From NCBI GenBank assembly GCA_965243415.1, contig OZ251549.1, forward strand, positions 1,488,001 through 1,552,000: 64,000 nucleotides of DNA. The letters are read 5' to 3'. A program made the translations under genes and the position numbers. This DNA comes from G965204755 sp965243415 (lineage in GTDB: Bacteria; Acidobacteriota; Vicinamibacteria; Marinacidobacterales; Marinacidobacteraceae). The notes beneath the pieces are model-generated. The model made no database searches. It saw nothing but the letters and a program-made list of their open reading frames with translations, and was not told the DNA's origin. Below, in pieces: positions 38,110 to 59,491 of this stretch (positions within the stretch are counted from its first letter, which is position 1; every line of letters begins with the position of its first letter).

Positions 38110-38434
38110 CCGGGTTCAGGATCCCTTCCGGGGTCCCCGTCCCGGGTTCTCGTGGAACCCGTTTCCGGAAGCGCGTCGGCGCCTTCGGAGGCGCGCCGCG
38201 GGGCCCTTCGGGGAGACTTGGAGGGAGGCTGCCGCCGGTGCTGCGTCGGGGGACTCGGCCCGTTTCGGCCTGACCGGTTGGCCTGACGACCGGTTCGGGC
38301 TGATCCGGTTCGGTTCCCTGCTCCGGGCCGCCGTTCGGGTCCGGGGCCGGTCCCCGGGCGCCACCGACCCGCCGGCGGAGAACGATCCCGCCTCTCCCGA
38401 CGGAGCGGCGCCCCGGGGAGCCTCTTCGGCGCGC
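38110..38434. other. 325 bp spacer between tRNA-Thr and tRNA-Tyr
   Basis: GC-rich sequence. I see no gene, array or clear promoter; a short inverted stretch near 38240-38310 is not convincing as a terminator. Confidence 0.4.
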
Positions 38435-38518
38435 GGAGTGGTAGCGAAGCGGCCAAACGCAGCAGGCTGTAAACCTGCCGGCATTACGCCTTCGGAGGTT
38501 CGAATCCTCCCCGCTCCA
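38435..38518 (+). tRNA. tRNA-Tyr (anticodon GTA)
   Basis: A class II tRNA of 84 bases with a long variable arm: acceptor GGAGTGG/CCGCTCC, anticodon arm GCAGG-CTGTAAA-CCTGC, T-arm GGAGG-TTCGAAT-CCTCC. CCA is not encoded. Confidence 0.95.
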
Positions 38519-38604
38519 CCGCCGGCGCCCGCTTCCGCCTCCGAAACCCGACCCGATTCCGAAAACCCGACCCCGACCCCTTCCGAAGCCCTCCCGACCG
38601 ACCG

Positions 38605-38695
38605 AATCACTTCCCCGACCTCACTTCCCGGACCTCACTTCCCGGATCTCACTTCCCGGACCTCACTTTCCAGATCTCAGCGTACCGATCTCACC
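38605..38695 (+). repeat. 14 bp tandem repeat (CTCACTTCCCGGAC), about 6 copies
   Basis: The spacer between tRNA-Tyr and tRNA-Gly; early units are near perfect and later ones decay. Confidence 0.85.
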
Positions 38696-38784
38696 TCCTC
38701 ACCTCGCTGCCGCGCCCCCTCATGTCCGCCCTCCGGTTCCGCCCCCACCGGCGCCGCAGCCGCCTCCCCCTCTTCCGGCCTCCC

Positions 38785-38860
38785 GCGGGAGTAGCTCAGT
38801 TGGCAGAGCGTCAGCCTTCCAAGCTGAGGGTCGCGGGTTCGAACCCCGTCTCCCGCTCCA
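38785..38860 (+). tRNA. tRNA-Gly (anticodon TCC)
   Basis: A 76-base cloverleaf with encoded CCA: acceptor GCGGGAG/CTCCCGC, anticodon loop CTTCCAA, T-arm GCGGG-TTCGAAC-CCCGT. Confidence 0.95.
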
Positions 38861-38965
38861 CCGGCCTCCCCGGCTCCCGCGGCTCCCGCGGCGTCGCCCC
38901 GTCCGACCCGCCGGCCCGGCCCGGTCCCCGGTTCCGTTCCCGATTCCGTTCCCGGTTCCGTTCCC

Positions 38966-39040
38966 GCCCACGTGGCTCAGTGGCAGAGCACTTCCTTGGT
39001 AAGGAAGGGGTCATCGGTTCGATCCCGATCGTGGGCTCCA
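38966..39040 (+). tRNA. tRNA-Thr (anticodon GGT)
   Basis: A 75-base cloverleaf with encoded CCA: acceptor GCCCACG/CGTGGGC, anticodon arm CTTCC-TTGGTAA-GGAAG, T-arm ATCGG-TTCGATC-CCGAT. The preceding spacer holds a short 12 bp CCGTTCCCGGTT-type repeat (38930-38965). Confidence 0.95.
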
Positions 39041-39159
39041 CTCCCGTTTCCCGACCTGTTTCCCGCCTCGCGTCCGGTCTCCGGGCGACCCCTGCCGGGA
39101 ACCCCTGACTCGACCGCACCCGTCCATCCGCACCCGCCCCGGCAAGGAGAACCCCCATC

Positions 39160-40347
<1,188 letters not shown>

Positions 40348-40544
40348 GCCCGAACCGGAAGCGAAACCCCGAACCGGAAGCGAACCGATCCCTCCCGCCG
40401 GCGTATCCCCTCCGCAGACGATCCCCGCAGACGATCCCCGCAGACTTCCCCGCACGACTTCCCATGCACCGCTTCGGCCTCCGTCCGCCGGCTCCCCGGG
40501 CCCGGCGTCCGGGCGCGGCCTGAGGTCCCTCCCGAGGCCCCGCC

Positions 40545-40709
40545 ATGGCGCGCGACAAGAAGCGGCAGATCGTCACGCTGGCGTGTACCGACTGCAAACG
40601 GCGCACCTACTCGACGACCAAGAACCGCACCACCCACCCCGGCCGGATGGAGTTGAAGAAGTTCTGCCGTTTCTGCCGGGGCCATTTCCTCCACCGGGAG
40701 ACCAAGTGA
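40545..40709 (+). CDS. rpmG: 50S ribosomal protein L33
   Basis: A 54-residue zinc-ribbon ribosomal protein (MARDKKRQIVTLACTDCKRR...). The four cysteines C14, C17, C41 and C44 form two CxxC pairs, the zinc-binding form of L33. It starts ATG at 40545 and stops at 40707-40709. Its position between tuf and tRNA-Trp/secE is standard for this cluster. The tuf-rpmG spacer holds short CGAACCGGAAG and CGCAGACGATCCC repeats. Confidence 0.95.
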   Translation: MARDKKRQIVTLACTDCKRRTYSTTKNRTTHPGRMELKKFCRFCRGHFLHRETK

Positions 40710-40802
40710 CGCCGCCGCGGGAACCGACCCGGCTCCGGACGGGCGCCGCTCCGCTCCGACCCGCCCCGGCTTGGCCGGTTCGGGCCGGAAACGCCCGGGG
40801 CA

Positions 40803-40877
40803 GGGGTTTCCTCGAGAGGGGTTTCCTCGCGAGGGGTTTCCTCGAGAGGGGTTTCCTCGCGAGGGGTTTCTTCGCGG
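40803..40877 (+). repeat. 15 bp tandem repeat, 5 copies, alternating
   Basis: GGGGTTTCCTCGAGA alternates with GGGGTTTCCTCGCGA, so the higher-order unit is 30 bp; the fifth copy differs at three bases. It lies between rpmG and tRNA-Trp. Confidence 0.9.
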
Positions 40878-40907
40878 AAGCCGGCGGTTCGCCGCGCGCG
40901 GGAGTGA

Positions 40908-40983
40908 AGGCCAGTAGCTCAATCGGCAGAGCACCGGTCTCCAAAACCGGGGGTTGGGGGTTCGATCCCCTCCTGGCCTGCCA
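40908..40983 (+). tRNA. tRNA-Trp (anticodon CCA)
   Basis: A 76-base cloverleaf with encoded CCA: acceptor AGGCCAG/CTGGCCT, anticodon arm CCGGT-CTCCAAA-ACCGG, T-arm GGGGG-TTCGATC-CCCTC. It sits just before secE, a common arrangement. Confidence 0.95.
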
Positions 40984-41061
40984 CCCCGCCCACCCCGCGC
41001 GATGGCGGCGCCGGCCCCGGTCGGGGAGGGGCCCCGCCGCGCTCCCCGGAGGGGACCGGCG

Positions 41062-41274
41062 ATGAGCATGCTCGAACGCGCCGGCGCCGCCCGCACCTTC
41101 CTCGCCTCGGTGCGGACCGAGGTGGAGAAGGTCACCTGGCCCACCCGGGACGAGGTGCGCGGCACGACCATCATCGTGCTGATCACGGTCTTCTTCTTCG
41201 GCTTCTACCTCTACGGGCTGGACCTGGCGATGTCGTACGTCTCGGCCTTCGTCACGACCCTGGTCACCGGGTGA
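41062..41274 (+). CDS. secE: Preprotein translocase subunit SecE
   Basis: A 70-residue single-span membrane subunit of the Sec translocon. The conserved amphipathic helix and turn (LASVRTEVEKVTWPTRDEV) precede one transmembrane segment (TTIIVLITVFFFGFYLYGL). The short one-span form is the usual one outside gammaproteobacteria. ATG at 41062 has GGAGGGG about 10 bp upstream; a second ATG six bases on is possible. Its stop overlaps a GTG nine bases before the NusG ATG. Confidence 0.93.
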   Translation: MSMLERAGAARTFLASVRTEVEKVTWPTRDEVRGTTIIVLITVFFFGFYLYGLDLAMSYVSAFVTTLVTG

Positions 41275-41279
41275 TTCCC

Positions 41280-41807
41280 ATGGCCCGCGAGTGGTTCATC
41301 GTCTCGACGCACTCCAAGTTCGAGGAGAGCGTCAAGGAAGCGCTCATGCACCGCGCCAAGGCGTACGACCTCAGCGACAAGTTCGGCGACATCCTGATCC
41401 CCACCGAGAAGGTGGTGGAGATGCGCGGCGGCAAGCGTGTGGTGACCACGAAGCAGGTGTATCCCGGCTATGTCCTGGTGAACATGGAACTGAACGCCGA
41501 GACCTGGCAGATGGTCAAGAACACCGACAAGGTCATGGGGTTCGTTCCGCCGCACAAGCCGCAGCCCATGGACGAGGACGATGTCGCCCGCATCCGGACG
41601 CAGATGGAGGACGCCAGCGAGCGCCCGAAACTGCGCCACACCTTCGAGGCCGGCGAGTCCGTCCGCATCATCCACGGGCCTTTCAGCAGTTTCCACGGCG
41701 TCGTGGACGAAGTGCACCCGGACCGCAACCGCCTGAAGGTCATGGTGACCATCTTCGGCCGCTCCACCCCCGTCGAACTCGAGTTCCTCGAGGTCGAGAA
41801 GATCTGA
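41280..41807 (+). CDS. nusG: Transcription termination/antitermination factor NusG
   Basis: A 175-residue protein that binds the RNA polymerase clamp and couples to Rho or S10. The NGN domain starts AREWFIVSTHSKFEESVKEAL and includes VYPGYVLVNMEL and VMGFVPPHKPQPM. The C-terminal KOW domain reads FEAGESVRIIHGPFSSFHGV and ends TPVELEFLEVEKI. ATG at 41280 was preferred because it matches NusG N termini; an in-frame GTG at 41271 overlapping the secE stop is the alternative. The KOW and NGN lengths are normal. Confidence 0.96.
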   Translation: MAREWFIVSTHSKFEESVKEALMHRAKAYDLSDKFGDILIPTEKVVEMRGGKRVVTTKQVYPGYVLVNMELNAETWQMVKNTDKVMGFVPPHKPQPMDEDDVARIRTQMEDASERPKLRHTFEAGESVRIIHGPFSSFHGVVDEVHPDRNRLKVMVTIFGRSTPVELEFLEVEKI

Positions 41808-41838
41808 AGTCGGCAAGACCGGAACCGGACCGACGAAC

Positions 41839-42315
41839 ATGGCCAAACCGCAGAAGAACGTCCTCGGGATCGCCAAGATCCAGTTGCCGGGGGGCAAGGC
41901 CACGCCGGCCCCGCCGGTGGGCCCGGCCCTCGGCCAGCACGGCATCAACATCATGGACTTCTGCAAGGCGTTCAACGCCGCCACGCAGAACGACAGCGGG
42001 ATGATCGTCCCCTGCGTGGTGACCGTGTACAAGGACCGCTCCTTCACCTTCATCACCAAGACCCCCCCGGCGGCGGCGCTGCTCAAGCGGGCGGCGGGGA
42101 TCGCCAAGGGCTCCGGGGAGCCGAACCGGATGCGGGTGGGCGCCGTGACCGGCGCGCAGGTGGACGAGATCGCCCGGATCAAGATGCCCGACCTGAACGC
42201 CGCCGACCTCGACGCGGCGCGCCGCATCGTCGCCGGAACCGCCCGGAGCATGGGCATCGAAGTCGCCGAGGCCGACTCCGCTCCGGCCGGCGAAGCGCCG
42301 CCGGCCGCCGGCTGA
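41839..42315 (+). CDS. rplK: 50S ribosomal protein L11
   Basis: A 158-residue protein that binds the GTPase-associated region of 23S rRNA. N-terminal domain: KIQLPGGKATPAPPVGPALG and GINIMDFCKAFNAAT. C-terminal RNA-binding domain: FITKTPPAAALLKRAAGIAKG, followed by IARIKMPDLNAADLDAA and GTARSMGIEV. A short Ala/Pro/Glu-rich tail follows. It stands 31 bp after nusG within the secE-rpoC run. Confidence 0.97.
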   Translation: MAKPQKNVLGIAKIQLPGGKATPAPPVGPALGQHGINIMDFCKAFNAATQNDSGMIVPCVVTVYKDRSFTFITKTPPAAALLKRAAGIAKGSGEPNRMRVGAVTGAQVDEIARIKMPDLNAADLDAARRIVAGTARSMGIEVAEADSAPAGEAPPAAG

Positions 42316-42359
42316 GGAGCCGCTCCCGACCGCTCCCGGAGAGTCACGGTACGAACGAG

Positions 42360-43049
42360 ATGGGCAACAAGTACGCCGCGGCCCGGGCGAAGATCGCCGA
42401 CGCCGCCCCGGAGACCCTCCCCGAGGCCTTCGCCGCGCTCCGCGACGCCAGTTTCGCCGGGTTCGACGAGACCGCGGAGATCGCCCTGCGGCTGGGAGTG
42501 GATCCCCGCCACGCCGACCAGATGGTCCGGGGCTCGGTGGTGCTGCCCCACGGACTCGGCATCTCCCGGCGGGTGGCGGTCATCGCCGCCGGCGAACGGG
42601 CGAAGGAGGCCGAGGAGGCCGGCGCCGACCTGGTCGGCGGCGAGGACCTGGTGGCGCGGATCGCCGGCGGCTTCCTCGACTTCGAAGCGGTGGTGGCGAC
42701 CCCGGACCTGATGCGCTCGGTGGGCAAACTGGGCCGCATCCTGGGGCCGCGCGGGCTCATGCCGAACCCGAAGTCCGGCACCGTCACTTTCGAAGTGGCG
42801 GAAGCGGTGCGCCAGATCAAGGCCGGCAAGGTGGACTACCGGGTGGACAAGACCTCGAACCTCCACGCCCCGGTGGGCAAGCGCTCCTTCTCCGACGAGC
42901 ACCTCGCCGAGAACACCCTGGCGCTGGTGGCGGCGGTGATCCGGGCGAAGCCGGCGGCGGCGAAGGGCCGCTACATCAAGAGCGTCGCCCTCAGTTTCAC
43001 CATGACCCCCGGACTGCGCCTCAGCCCGGCCCTGGTCGGCTCCCGCTAG
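42360..43049 (+). CDS. rplA: 50S ribosomal protein L1
   Basis: A 229-residue protein of the L1 stalk. Conserved blocks: FDETAEIALRLGVDPRHADQ, RGSVVLPHGLGISRRVAVI, the PDLMRSVGKLGRILGPRGLM signature region and NPKSGTVTFEVAEAV. L1 can autoregulate rplK-rplA in many bacteria, but I did not find a clear operator-like hairpin here. Confidence 0.97.
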   Translation: MGNKYAAARAKIADAAPETLPEAFAALRDASFAGFDETAEIALRLGVDPRHADQMVRGSVVLPHGLGISRRVAVIAAGERAKEAEEAGADLVGGEDLVARIAGGFLDFEAVVATPDLMRSVGKLGRILGPRGLMPNPKSGTVTFEVAEAVRQIKAGKVDYRVDKTSNLHAPVGKRSFSDEHLAENTLALVAAVIRAKPAAAKGRYIKSVALSFTMTPGLRLSPALVGSR

Positions 43050-43106
43050 GAACCGGCCCCCTCCCCGAAGAGACCCCTCCCGAAACCCCTCCGAAGCAGA
43101 GAAGAA

Positions 43107-43631
43107 ATGCAGCGCGCTGACAAACACCTCGCCGCCCGGGCGCTCGCGGAAGACCTGAAGAGCCGCGAGGCCCTCTTCTCCTTCGACTTCCGCGGCCTGA
43201 CCGTCGCCGAGGTCACCGACCTGCGCCGGCGGGTGCGCGGCGCCGGCGGGGTGTGCCGGGTGGTCAAGAACTCCACCGCCCGCTGGGCCTTCCGGGACGC
43301 CGGGATCGAGGGGCTCGACGAACACCTCACCGGGATGACCGGCCTCGCCTGGTCGAACGAGGATGTGGTGGGCCTGGCGAAGGCGCTCCACGAGAGCATG
43401 GTGGAGATCGAATCCCTCACCTACAAGGGCGGGGTGGTCTCCGACCGGACGGTGGGCGCCGAGGACTTCGAGGCGCTCGCCCGCCTCCCGGGCCGCGAAG
43501 CGCTCGAAGCCCGCCTGGTCGGCACGATCGCCGCCCCGCTGCGCAACCTGCTGACGGTCCTCCAGGGCGTCCCCCGGAACCTGATCCTGGTCCTGCGCGC
43601 CCTCCAGCAGAAGAACGAAGGGGACGCCTGA
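43107..43631 (+). CDS. rplJ: 50S ribosomal protein L10
   Basis: A 174-residue stalk base protein that holds L7/L12 dimers. The N-terminal rRNA-binding domain (SREALFSFDFRGLTVAEVTD, GGVCRVVKNSTARWAFRDAG) and the C-terminal L12-binding helix (AAPLRNLLTVLQGVPRNLIL) are visible. The number of L12 dimers cannot be told confidently from the helix length. It is followed by a 149 bp spacer and rplL. Confidence 0.96.
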   Translation: MQRADKHLAARALAEDLKSREALFSFDFRGLTVAEVTDLRRRVRGAGGVCRVVKNSTARWAFRDAGIEGLDEHLTGMTGLAWSNEDVVGLAKALHESMVEIESLTYKGGVVSDRTVGAEDFEALARLPGREALEARLVGTIAAPLRNLLTVLQGVPRNLILVLRALQQKNEGDA

Positions 43632-43780
43632 GGGCCCGATCGTTTCCCCGATCCATTCCCCCGATCCCTTTCCCCCGACTTCTTCCTCCCGACCCCTTTC
43701 CTCCCGACTTCGCCGCTTCCCCCCAACGGATCCCGAACTCGCCGAACCATTCGCCGAACGATCAAGGAGCCATCGCCATC

Positions 43781-44158
43781 ATGTCCACCCTCAGCCATCA
43801 GGATGTGGTCGAGCACATCAAGTCGCTCACCGTGCTCGAACTGTCCGAACTCGTCAAGACCCTCGAGGAAGAACTCGGGGTCTCCGCCGCGGCCGCGGTC
43901 CCGGTGGCGGTCAGCGCCGGGAACGGCGCCGCCCCGGTGGAGGAGAAGACCGAGTTCGACGCGGTGCTCACCGAGGTCGGCCCGAACAAGGTGAAGGTCA
44001 TCAAGGCGGTCCGGGAAGTCACCAGCCTCGGACTGCGGGAGGCCAAGGCCCTCGTGGAGGAGGCCCCCAAGGCGGTCCGGGAGGCGGTGCCGATGGACGA
44101 GGCGAAGTCACTCCAGGAGAAGTTCAGCGAGGTCGGCGCGACGATCGAGATCAAGTAG
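43781..44158 (+). CDS. rplL: 50S ribosomal protein L7/L12
   Basis: A 125-residue stalk protein that recruits translation factors. The N-terminal dimer domain (LSHQDVVEHIKSLTVLELSE), the Ala/Gly hinge (GVSAAAAVPVAVSAGNGAAP) and the factor-binding domain (KTEFDAVLTEVGPNKVKVIK, SLGLREAKALVEEAPKAV) are all present. ATG at 43781 has a strong AAGGAG site (43764-43769). The 255 bp before rpoB hold no gene; attenuation between rplL and rpoB is common in bacteria but no terminator hairpin is obvious. Confidence 0.97.
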   Translation: MSTLSHQDVVEHIKSLTVLELSELVKTLEEELGVSAAAAVPVAVSAGNGAAPVEEKTEFDAVLTEVGPNKVKVIKAVREVTSLGLREAKALVEEAPKAVREAVPMDEAKSLQEKFSEVGATIEIK

Positions 44159-44413
44159 AGCCGGATCGCCTCCGTGACGACCGGTCTCTCCGGCTCCGCC
44201 GCCCGCCCGGGTTCTCCCGCCCCGGCCGCCGCCCGCCCGCCGGCCCCTCGGCGGGCCCGGCGTCCGTCGCCGGCCGGCGCCGTCGCTCCGGTCCGTCCTC
44301 CGGTCCGCCCGTCGGAACGGATCCCCTCCCGGCGGCGCTCCCGCCGGTGACCCCCGAACCGGCCTCCCCCTCCGCCCCGCCCTCCTCCGCCCCGTAATCC
44401 CGTCCCGTACTCC

Positions 44414-48649
<4,236 letters not shown>

Positions 48650-48727
48650 CCGGCATCCGAGAGTACGGGCGGGAGTACGGGCCGGGGAACCGCCGGAACC
48701 CGGGGACTCGAAGCGGGAGGACGCCTC

Positions 48728-54484
<5,757 letters not shown>

Positions 54485-54881
54485 GGCGCGGGGCGCCCGC
54501 CTCTCCGGGTCCGCCGCGAACGCCCCGGGGCAGGGGGGCGGCCGAGGGGGGCGGCCGAGGGGAACGCCCCGGCGAGGCCGCTCCGCCGAAAGGGCCGGCC
54601 CGCGCCCCCCGGCCTCCCCCCGTCGGGCTCCTTCCGGTTCCGCCGGCAGGGTCGCCGGCGGCGCCCGGCGCCCGCGGGCCCTCCGCCGCCCGGGACCGGC
54701 TCCCCCCGGCTTCGTCCCGGGATTCGTCCGGCGTTCGTCCCGGCATCTCGTCCCGGCATCTCGTCCCGGCCGTAGAGGCTGCGCGGCGGGCCCGCGGGGA
54801 GGCGCGCCCCGGACGAACCCCGCCCGTCGGCGCCCCCCGGGGCTCCCCCTTCGGCCCCCCGGAGCCCTCCGGAATTGCCGT
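54485..54881. other. Spacer between rpoC and the rpsL promoter
   Basis: About 400 bp of GC-rich sequence with small repeats: GCGGCCGAGGGG at 54537-54560 and CATCTCGTCCCGG at 54742-54770. I see no gene; probably the rpoC 3' region, though no clear terminator is visible. Confidence 0.45.
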
Positions 54882-54910
54882 TTGACAGGGCGGAGCCGCG
54901 AGCATAGAAT
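54882..54910 (+). promoter_or_regulatory. Consensus sigma70-type promoter for the rpsL (str/S10) operon
   Basis: TTGACA (54882-54887), a 17 bp spacer and TAGAAT (54905-54910), predicting a start near 54917. It separates the rpoBC and rpsL transcription units. Confidence 0.85.
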
Positions 54911-54916
54911 CTCCCG

Positions 54917-55306
54917 TTCGCTTGGCGTCCCGGAACGGATGGCGCACATGGCCGTCCCGGCGTTCCGGGCGCCCCGAGCGTCCGGCTCCCCGTCCGGGGG
55001 TCGGCGCCGCTGATCGGCATCGCCGAGCCCTCCCGGGTGAGCGGTCGGCGCTCGCTTCCTTCCTCCCCTTCCGGCAGGTTCCCTTTCCCGGTTCTCCTTC
55101 CCGGAAGGGGCGCTTCCCCCGCATTCCGGGCGGGAGTCTCCTGCAGTTTCCTTCCGCCCTCCCCGGTCCCCGTCCTCCCGCCCCCTCACCGATACCGCTC
55201 CACCCCCTCCCTTCGATCCGCCCCGACCTGACTCGCCCGACCCGACTCGCCTGCTTCGATCCCGCCTGCTTCCAACCCCCCTGATCCGCGCCGCGCCCGA
55301 CCCGAG
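54917..55306 (+). other. ~390 nt leader upstream of rpsL
   Basis: The stretch between the predicted start and the rpsL ATG. It is unusually long for this operon, CT-rich at its 3' part, and contains several G+C-rich inverted segments (for example around 54960-55015). No protein is supported. It could hold a regulatory RNA structure. Confidence 0.4.
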
Positions 55307-55681
55307 ATGCCCACCATCCACCAACTGGTTCGCCGCGGCCGGAAGCGGGCGGCGCCGACCACCGATTCCCCGGCCCTCCAGAGATGCCCCCAGCGGCGCG
55401 GCGTCTGCGTCCGGGTGTTCACCATCAATCCCAAGAAGCCGAATTCGGCGCTGCGGAAGGTGGCCCGGGTGCGGCTCACGAACGGCATCGAGGTCACGAC
55501 CTACATCCCCGGCGTCAGCCACAACCTGCAGGAGCACTCGATCGTCCTCATCCGCGGCGGCCGGGTGAAGGACCTTCCCGGCGTTCGCTACCATGTGATT
55601 CGCGGCGCCCTCGACGCGGTGGGCGTCGAAGGGCGGATGAACGCGCGGTCCAAGTACGGAACCCGCCGCCCCAAGAAGTAG
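55307..55681 (+). CDS. rpsL: 30S ribosomal protein S12
   Basis: A 124-residue decoding-centre protein. Conserved blocks are MPTIHQLVRRGRKRA, PQRRGVCVRVFT, NPKKPNSALRKVARVRLTNG, GVSHNLQEHSIVLIRGGRVK, and DLPGVRYHVIRG. The lysines at the streptomycin-resistance positions are wild-type-like (PKKPNSALRK, GGRVKDLPG). INPKKP instead of TTPKKP and GVSHN instead of GEGHN are minor differences. It is first in the str operon after a promoter and long leader. Confidence 0.97.
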   Translation: MPTIHQLVRRGRKRAAPTTDSPALQRCPQRRGVCVRVFTINPKKPNSALRKVARVRLTNGIEVTTYIPGVSHNLQEHSIVLIRGGRVKDLPGVRYHVIRGALDAVGVEGRMNARSKYGTRRPKK

Positions 55682-55771
55682 GCGCGAGCGCACCCGAACG
55701 CCTGATCCGAACGCCTGATCCGAAACGCCTGACCCGAGCCCCGGACCTGGACGCCTGACCCGAACTTCCCG

Positions 55772-56242
55772 ATGTCCCGACGACGCGACGTACCGAAACG
55801 GCAACCGCCCCCGGACCCCCGCTACCAGAGCGTCCTGGTGTCGTCCTTCATCAACAAGGTGATGCTCGACGGGAAGAAGTCCGTCGCCGAGTCCGTCGTG
55901 TACGGCGCCTTCGACCGGATCCGCGAGCGGGTGGACGCCGAGCCGGTGGCCACGTTCCGCGAAGCGGTCGCGAACGTGAAGCCGAGCCTCGAAGTGAAGA
56001 GCCGGCGCAAGGGCGGCTCCAATGTGCAGGTGCCGTTCGAAGTCCGGCCGGAACGCCGCACTTCGCTCTCGCTCCGCTGGATCGTCACCTATGCCCGGAA
56101 GCGCCCGGAGAAGACGATGGTGGAGAAGTTGGCCGGCGAGATCCTCGACGCCTCCCAGAACCGGGGCGGCGCGATCAAGAAGCGCGAAGACACCCACAAG
56201 ATGGCGGAAGCGAACAAGGCGTTCGCCCACCACCGCTGGTAG
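55772..56242 (+). CDS. rpsG: 30S ribosomal protein S7
   Basis: A 156-residue head-assembly protein (MSRRRDVPKRQPPPDPRYQS). Conserved features: LVSSFINKVMLDGKKSVAES, VKPSLEVKSRRKGGSNVQVP and ending THKMAEANKAFAHHRW. The spacer to rpsL holds a short GAACGCCTGATCC repeat (55697-55735). Confidence 0.97.
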   Translation: MSRRRDVPKRQPPPDPRYQSVLVSSFINKVMLDGKKSVAESVVYGAFDRIRERVDAEPVATFREAVANVKPSLEVKSRRKGGSNVQVPFEVRPERRTSLSLRWIVTYARKRPEKTMVEKLAGEILDASQNRGGAIKKREDTHKMAEANKAFAHHRW

Positions 56243-56298
56243 CGGCGCCCCCTCCCCGACCCGCCCTCCCTGACCCGGTTGCCCGCCCTCCCGTTCCG

Positions 56299-58371
<2,073 letters not shown>

Positions 58372-58411
58372 CGGCGAAACGCGAACCGGAATCCCCGCAG
58401 CCGAGAAATAC

Positions 58412-58472
58412 CGAAACCAGGAATCGAAACCAGGAATCGAAACAGGAATCGAAACCAGGAATCGAAACCAGG
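58412..58472 (+). repeat. 13 bp tandem repeat (CGAAACCAGGAAT), about 5 copies
   Basis: Lies in the fusA-rpsJ spacer, where a second tuf gene is often found in other bacteria. One unit lacks a C. Confidence 0.9.
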
Positions 58473-58504
58473 ACCAGATCGAAGAACACCGGGGAGCGAG
58501 CGCG

Positions 58505-58837
<333 letters not shown>

Positions 58838-58856
58838 CGGACGGGGCGCGAGCGCG

Positions 58857-59477
58857 ATGAACGGTCTCCTGGGCGTGAAACTGGGCATGGCCCAGCACTT
58901 CCGCGCCGACGGCAAGGTGGAGCCGGTCACCGTCATCCGGGTGGGCCCCTGCGTGGTGACCCAGAAGAAGACCGCGGCCACCGACGGCTACGACGCGGTG
59001 CAGGTGGGGCTCGTCGGTTCCGGCCGGCGGAGCGCCTCGAAACCGACCCGCGGCCGGCTGGTCGGCGCCGGCATCGAAACCGGCTCCCCGGTGCTGCGCG
59101 AGTTCCGCGCCGGGCCGGACGAGGAGATCGAAGTGGGAACCCGGTTCGGCGCCGAGATCTTCTCCCCGGACGAACGCGTCCGGGTGAGCGGCGTGAGCAA
59201 GGGCAAGGGTTTCGCCGGCGTCATGAAGCGGCACGGCTTCGGCGGCGGCCCCAAGTCGCACGGCTCCAAGTTCCACCGCGCCCCGGGCGCCATCGGCATG
59301 TGCGCCACCCCCTCGCGGGTCCTCCCCGGCACCCGGCTGCCCGGCCACGACGGCGACTGCCGGGTCACCGTCCGCAACCTGCTGGTGGTCAGCGTGGACC
59401 CCGACCGGAGCCTGCTCCGGGTGCGCGGCGCGGTCCCGGGCCCCCGCGGCGGCGCCGTCGAGATCGTGAAGGCCTGA
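58857..59477 (+). CDS. rplC: 50S ribosomal protein L3
   Basis: A 206-residue early-assembly protein: MNGLLGVKLGMAQHFRADGK, VSKGKGFAGVMKRHGFGGGP and KSHGSKFHRAPGAIG are the core, with the extension loop CATPSRVLPGTRLPGHDG. ATG at 58857 was chosen over an upstream in-frame start lying inside rpsJ because it matches L3 N termini. Confidence 0.96.
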   Translation: MNGLLGVKLGMAQHFRADGKVEPVTVIRVGPCVVTQKKTAATDGYDAVQVGLVGSGRRSASKPTRGRLVGAGIETGSPVLREFRAGPDEEIEVGTRFGAEIFSPDERVRVSGVSKGKGFAGVMKRHGFGGGPKSHGSKFHRAPGAIGMCATPSRVLPGTRLPGHDGDCRVTVRNLLVVSVDPDRSLLRVRGAVPGPRGGAVEIVKA

Positions 59478-59491
59478 ACGGCGCCCCGATC

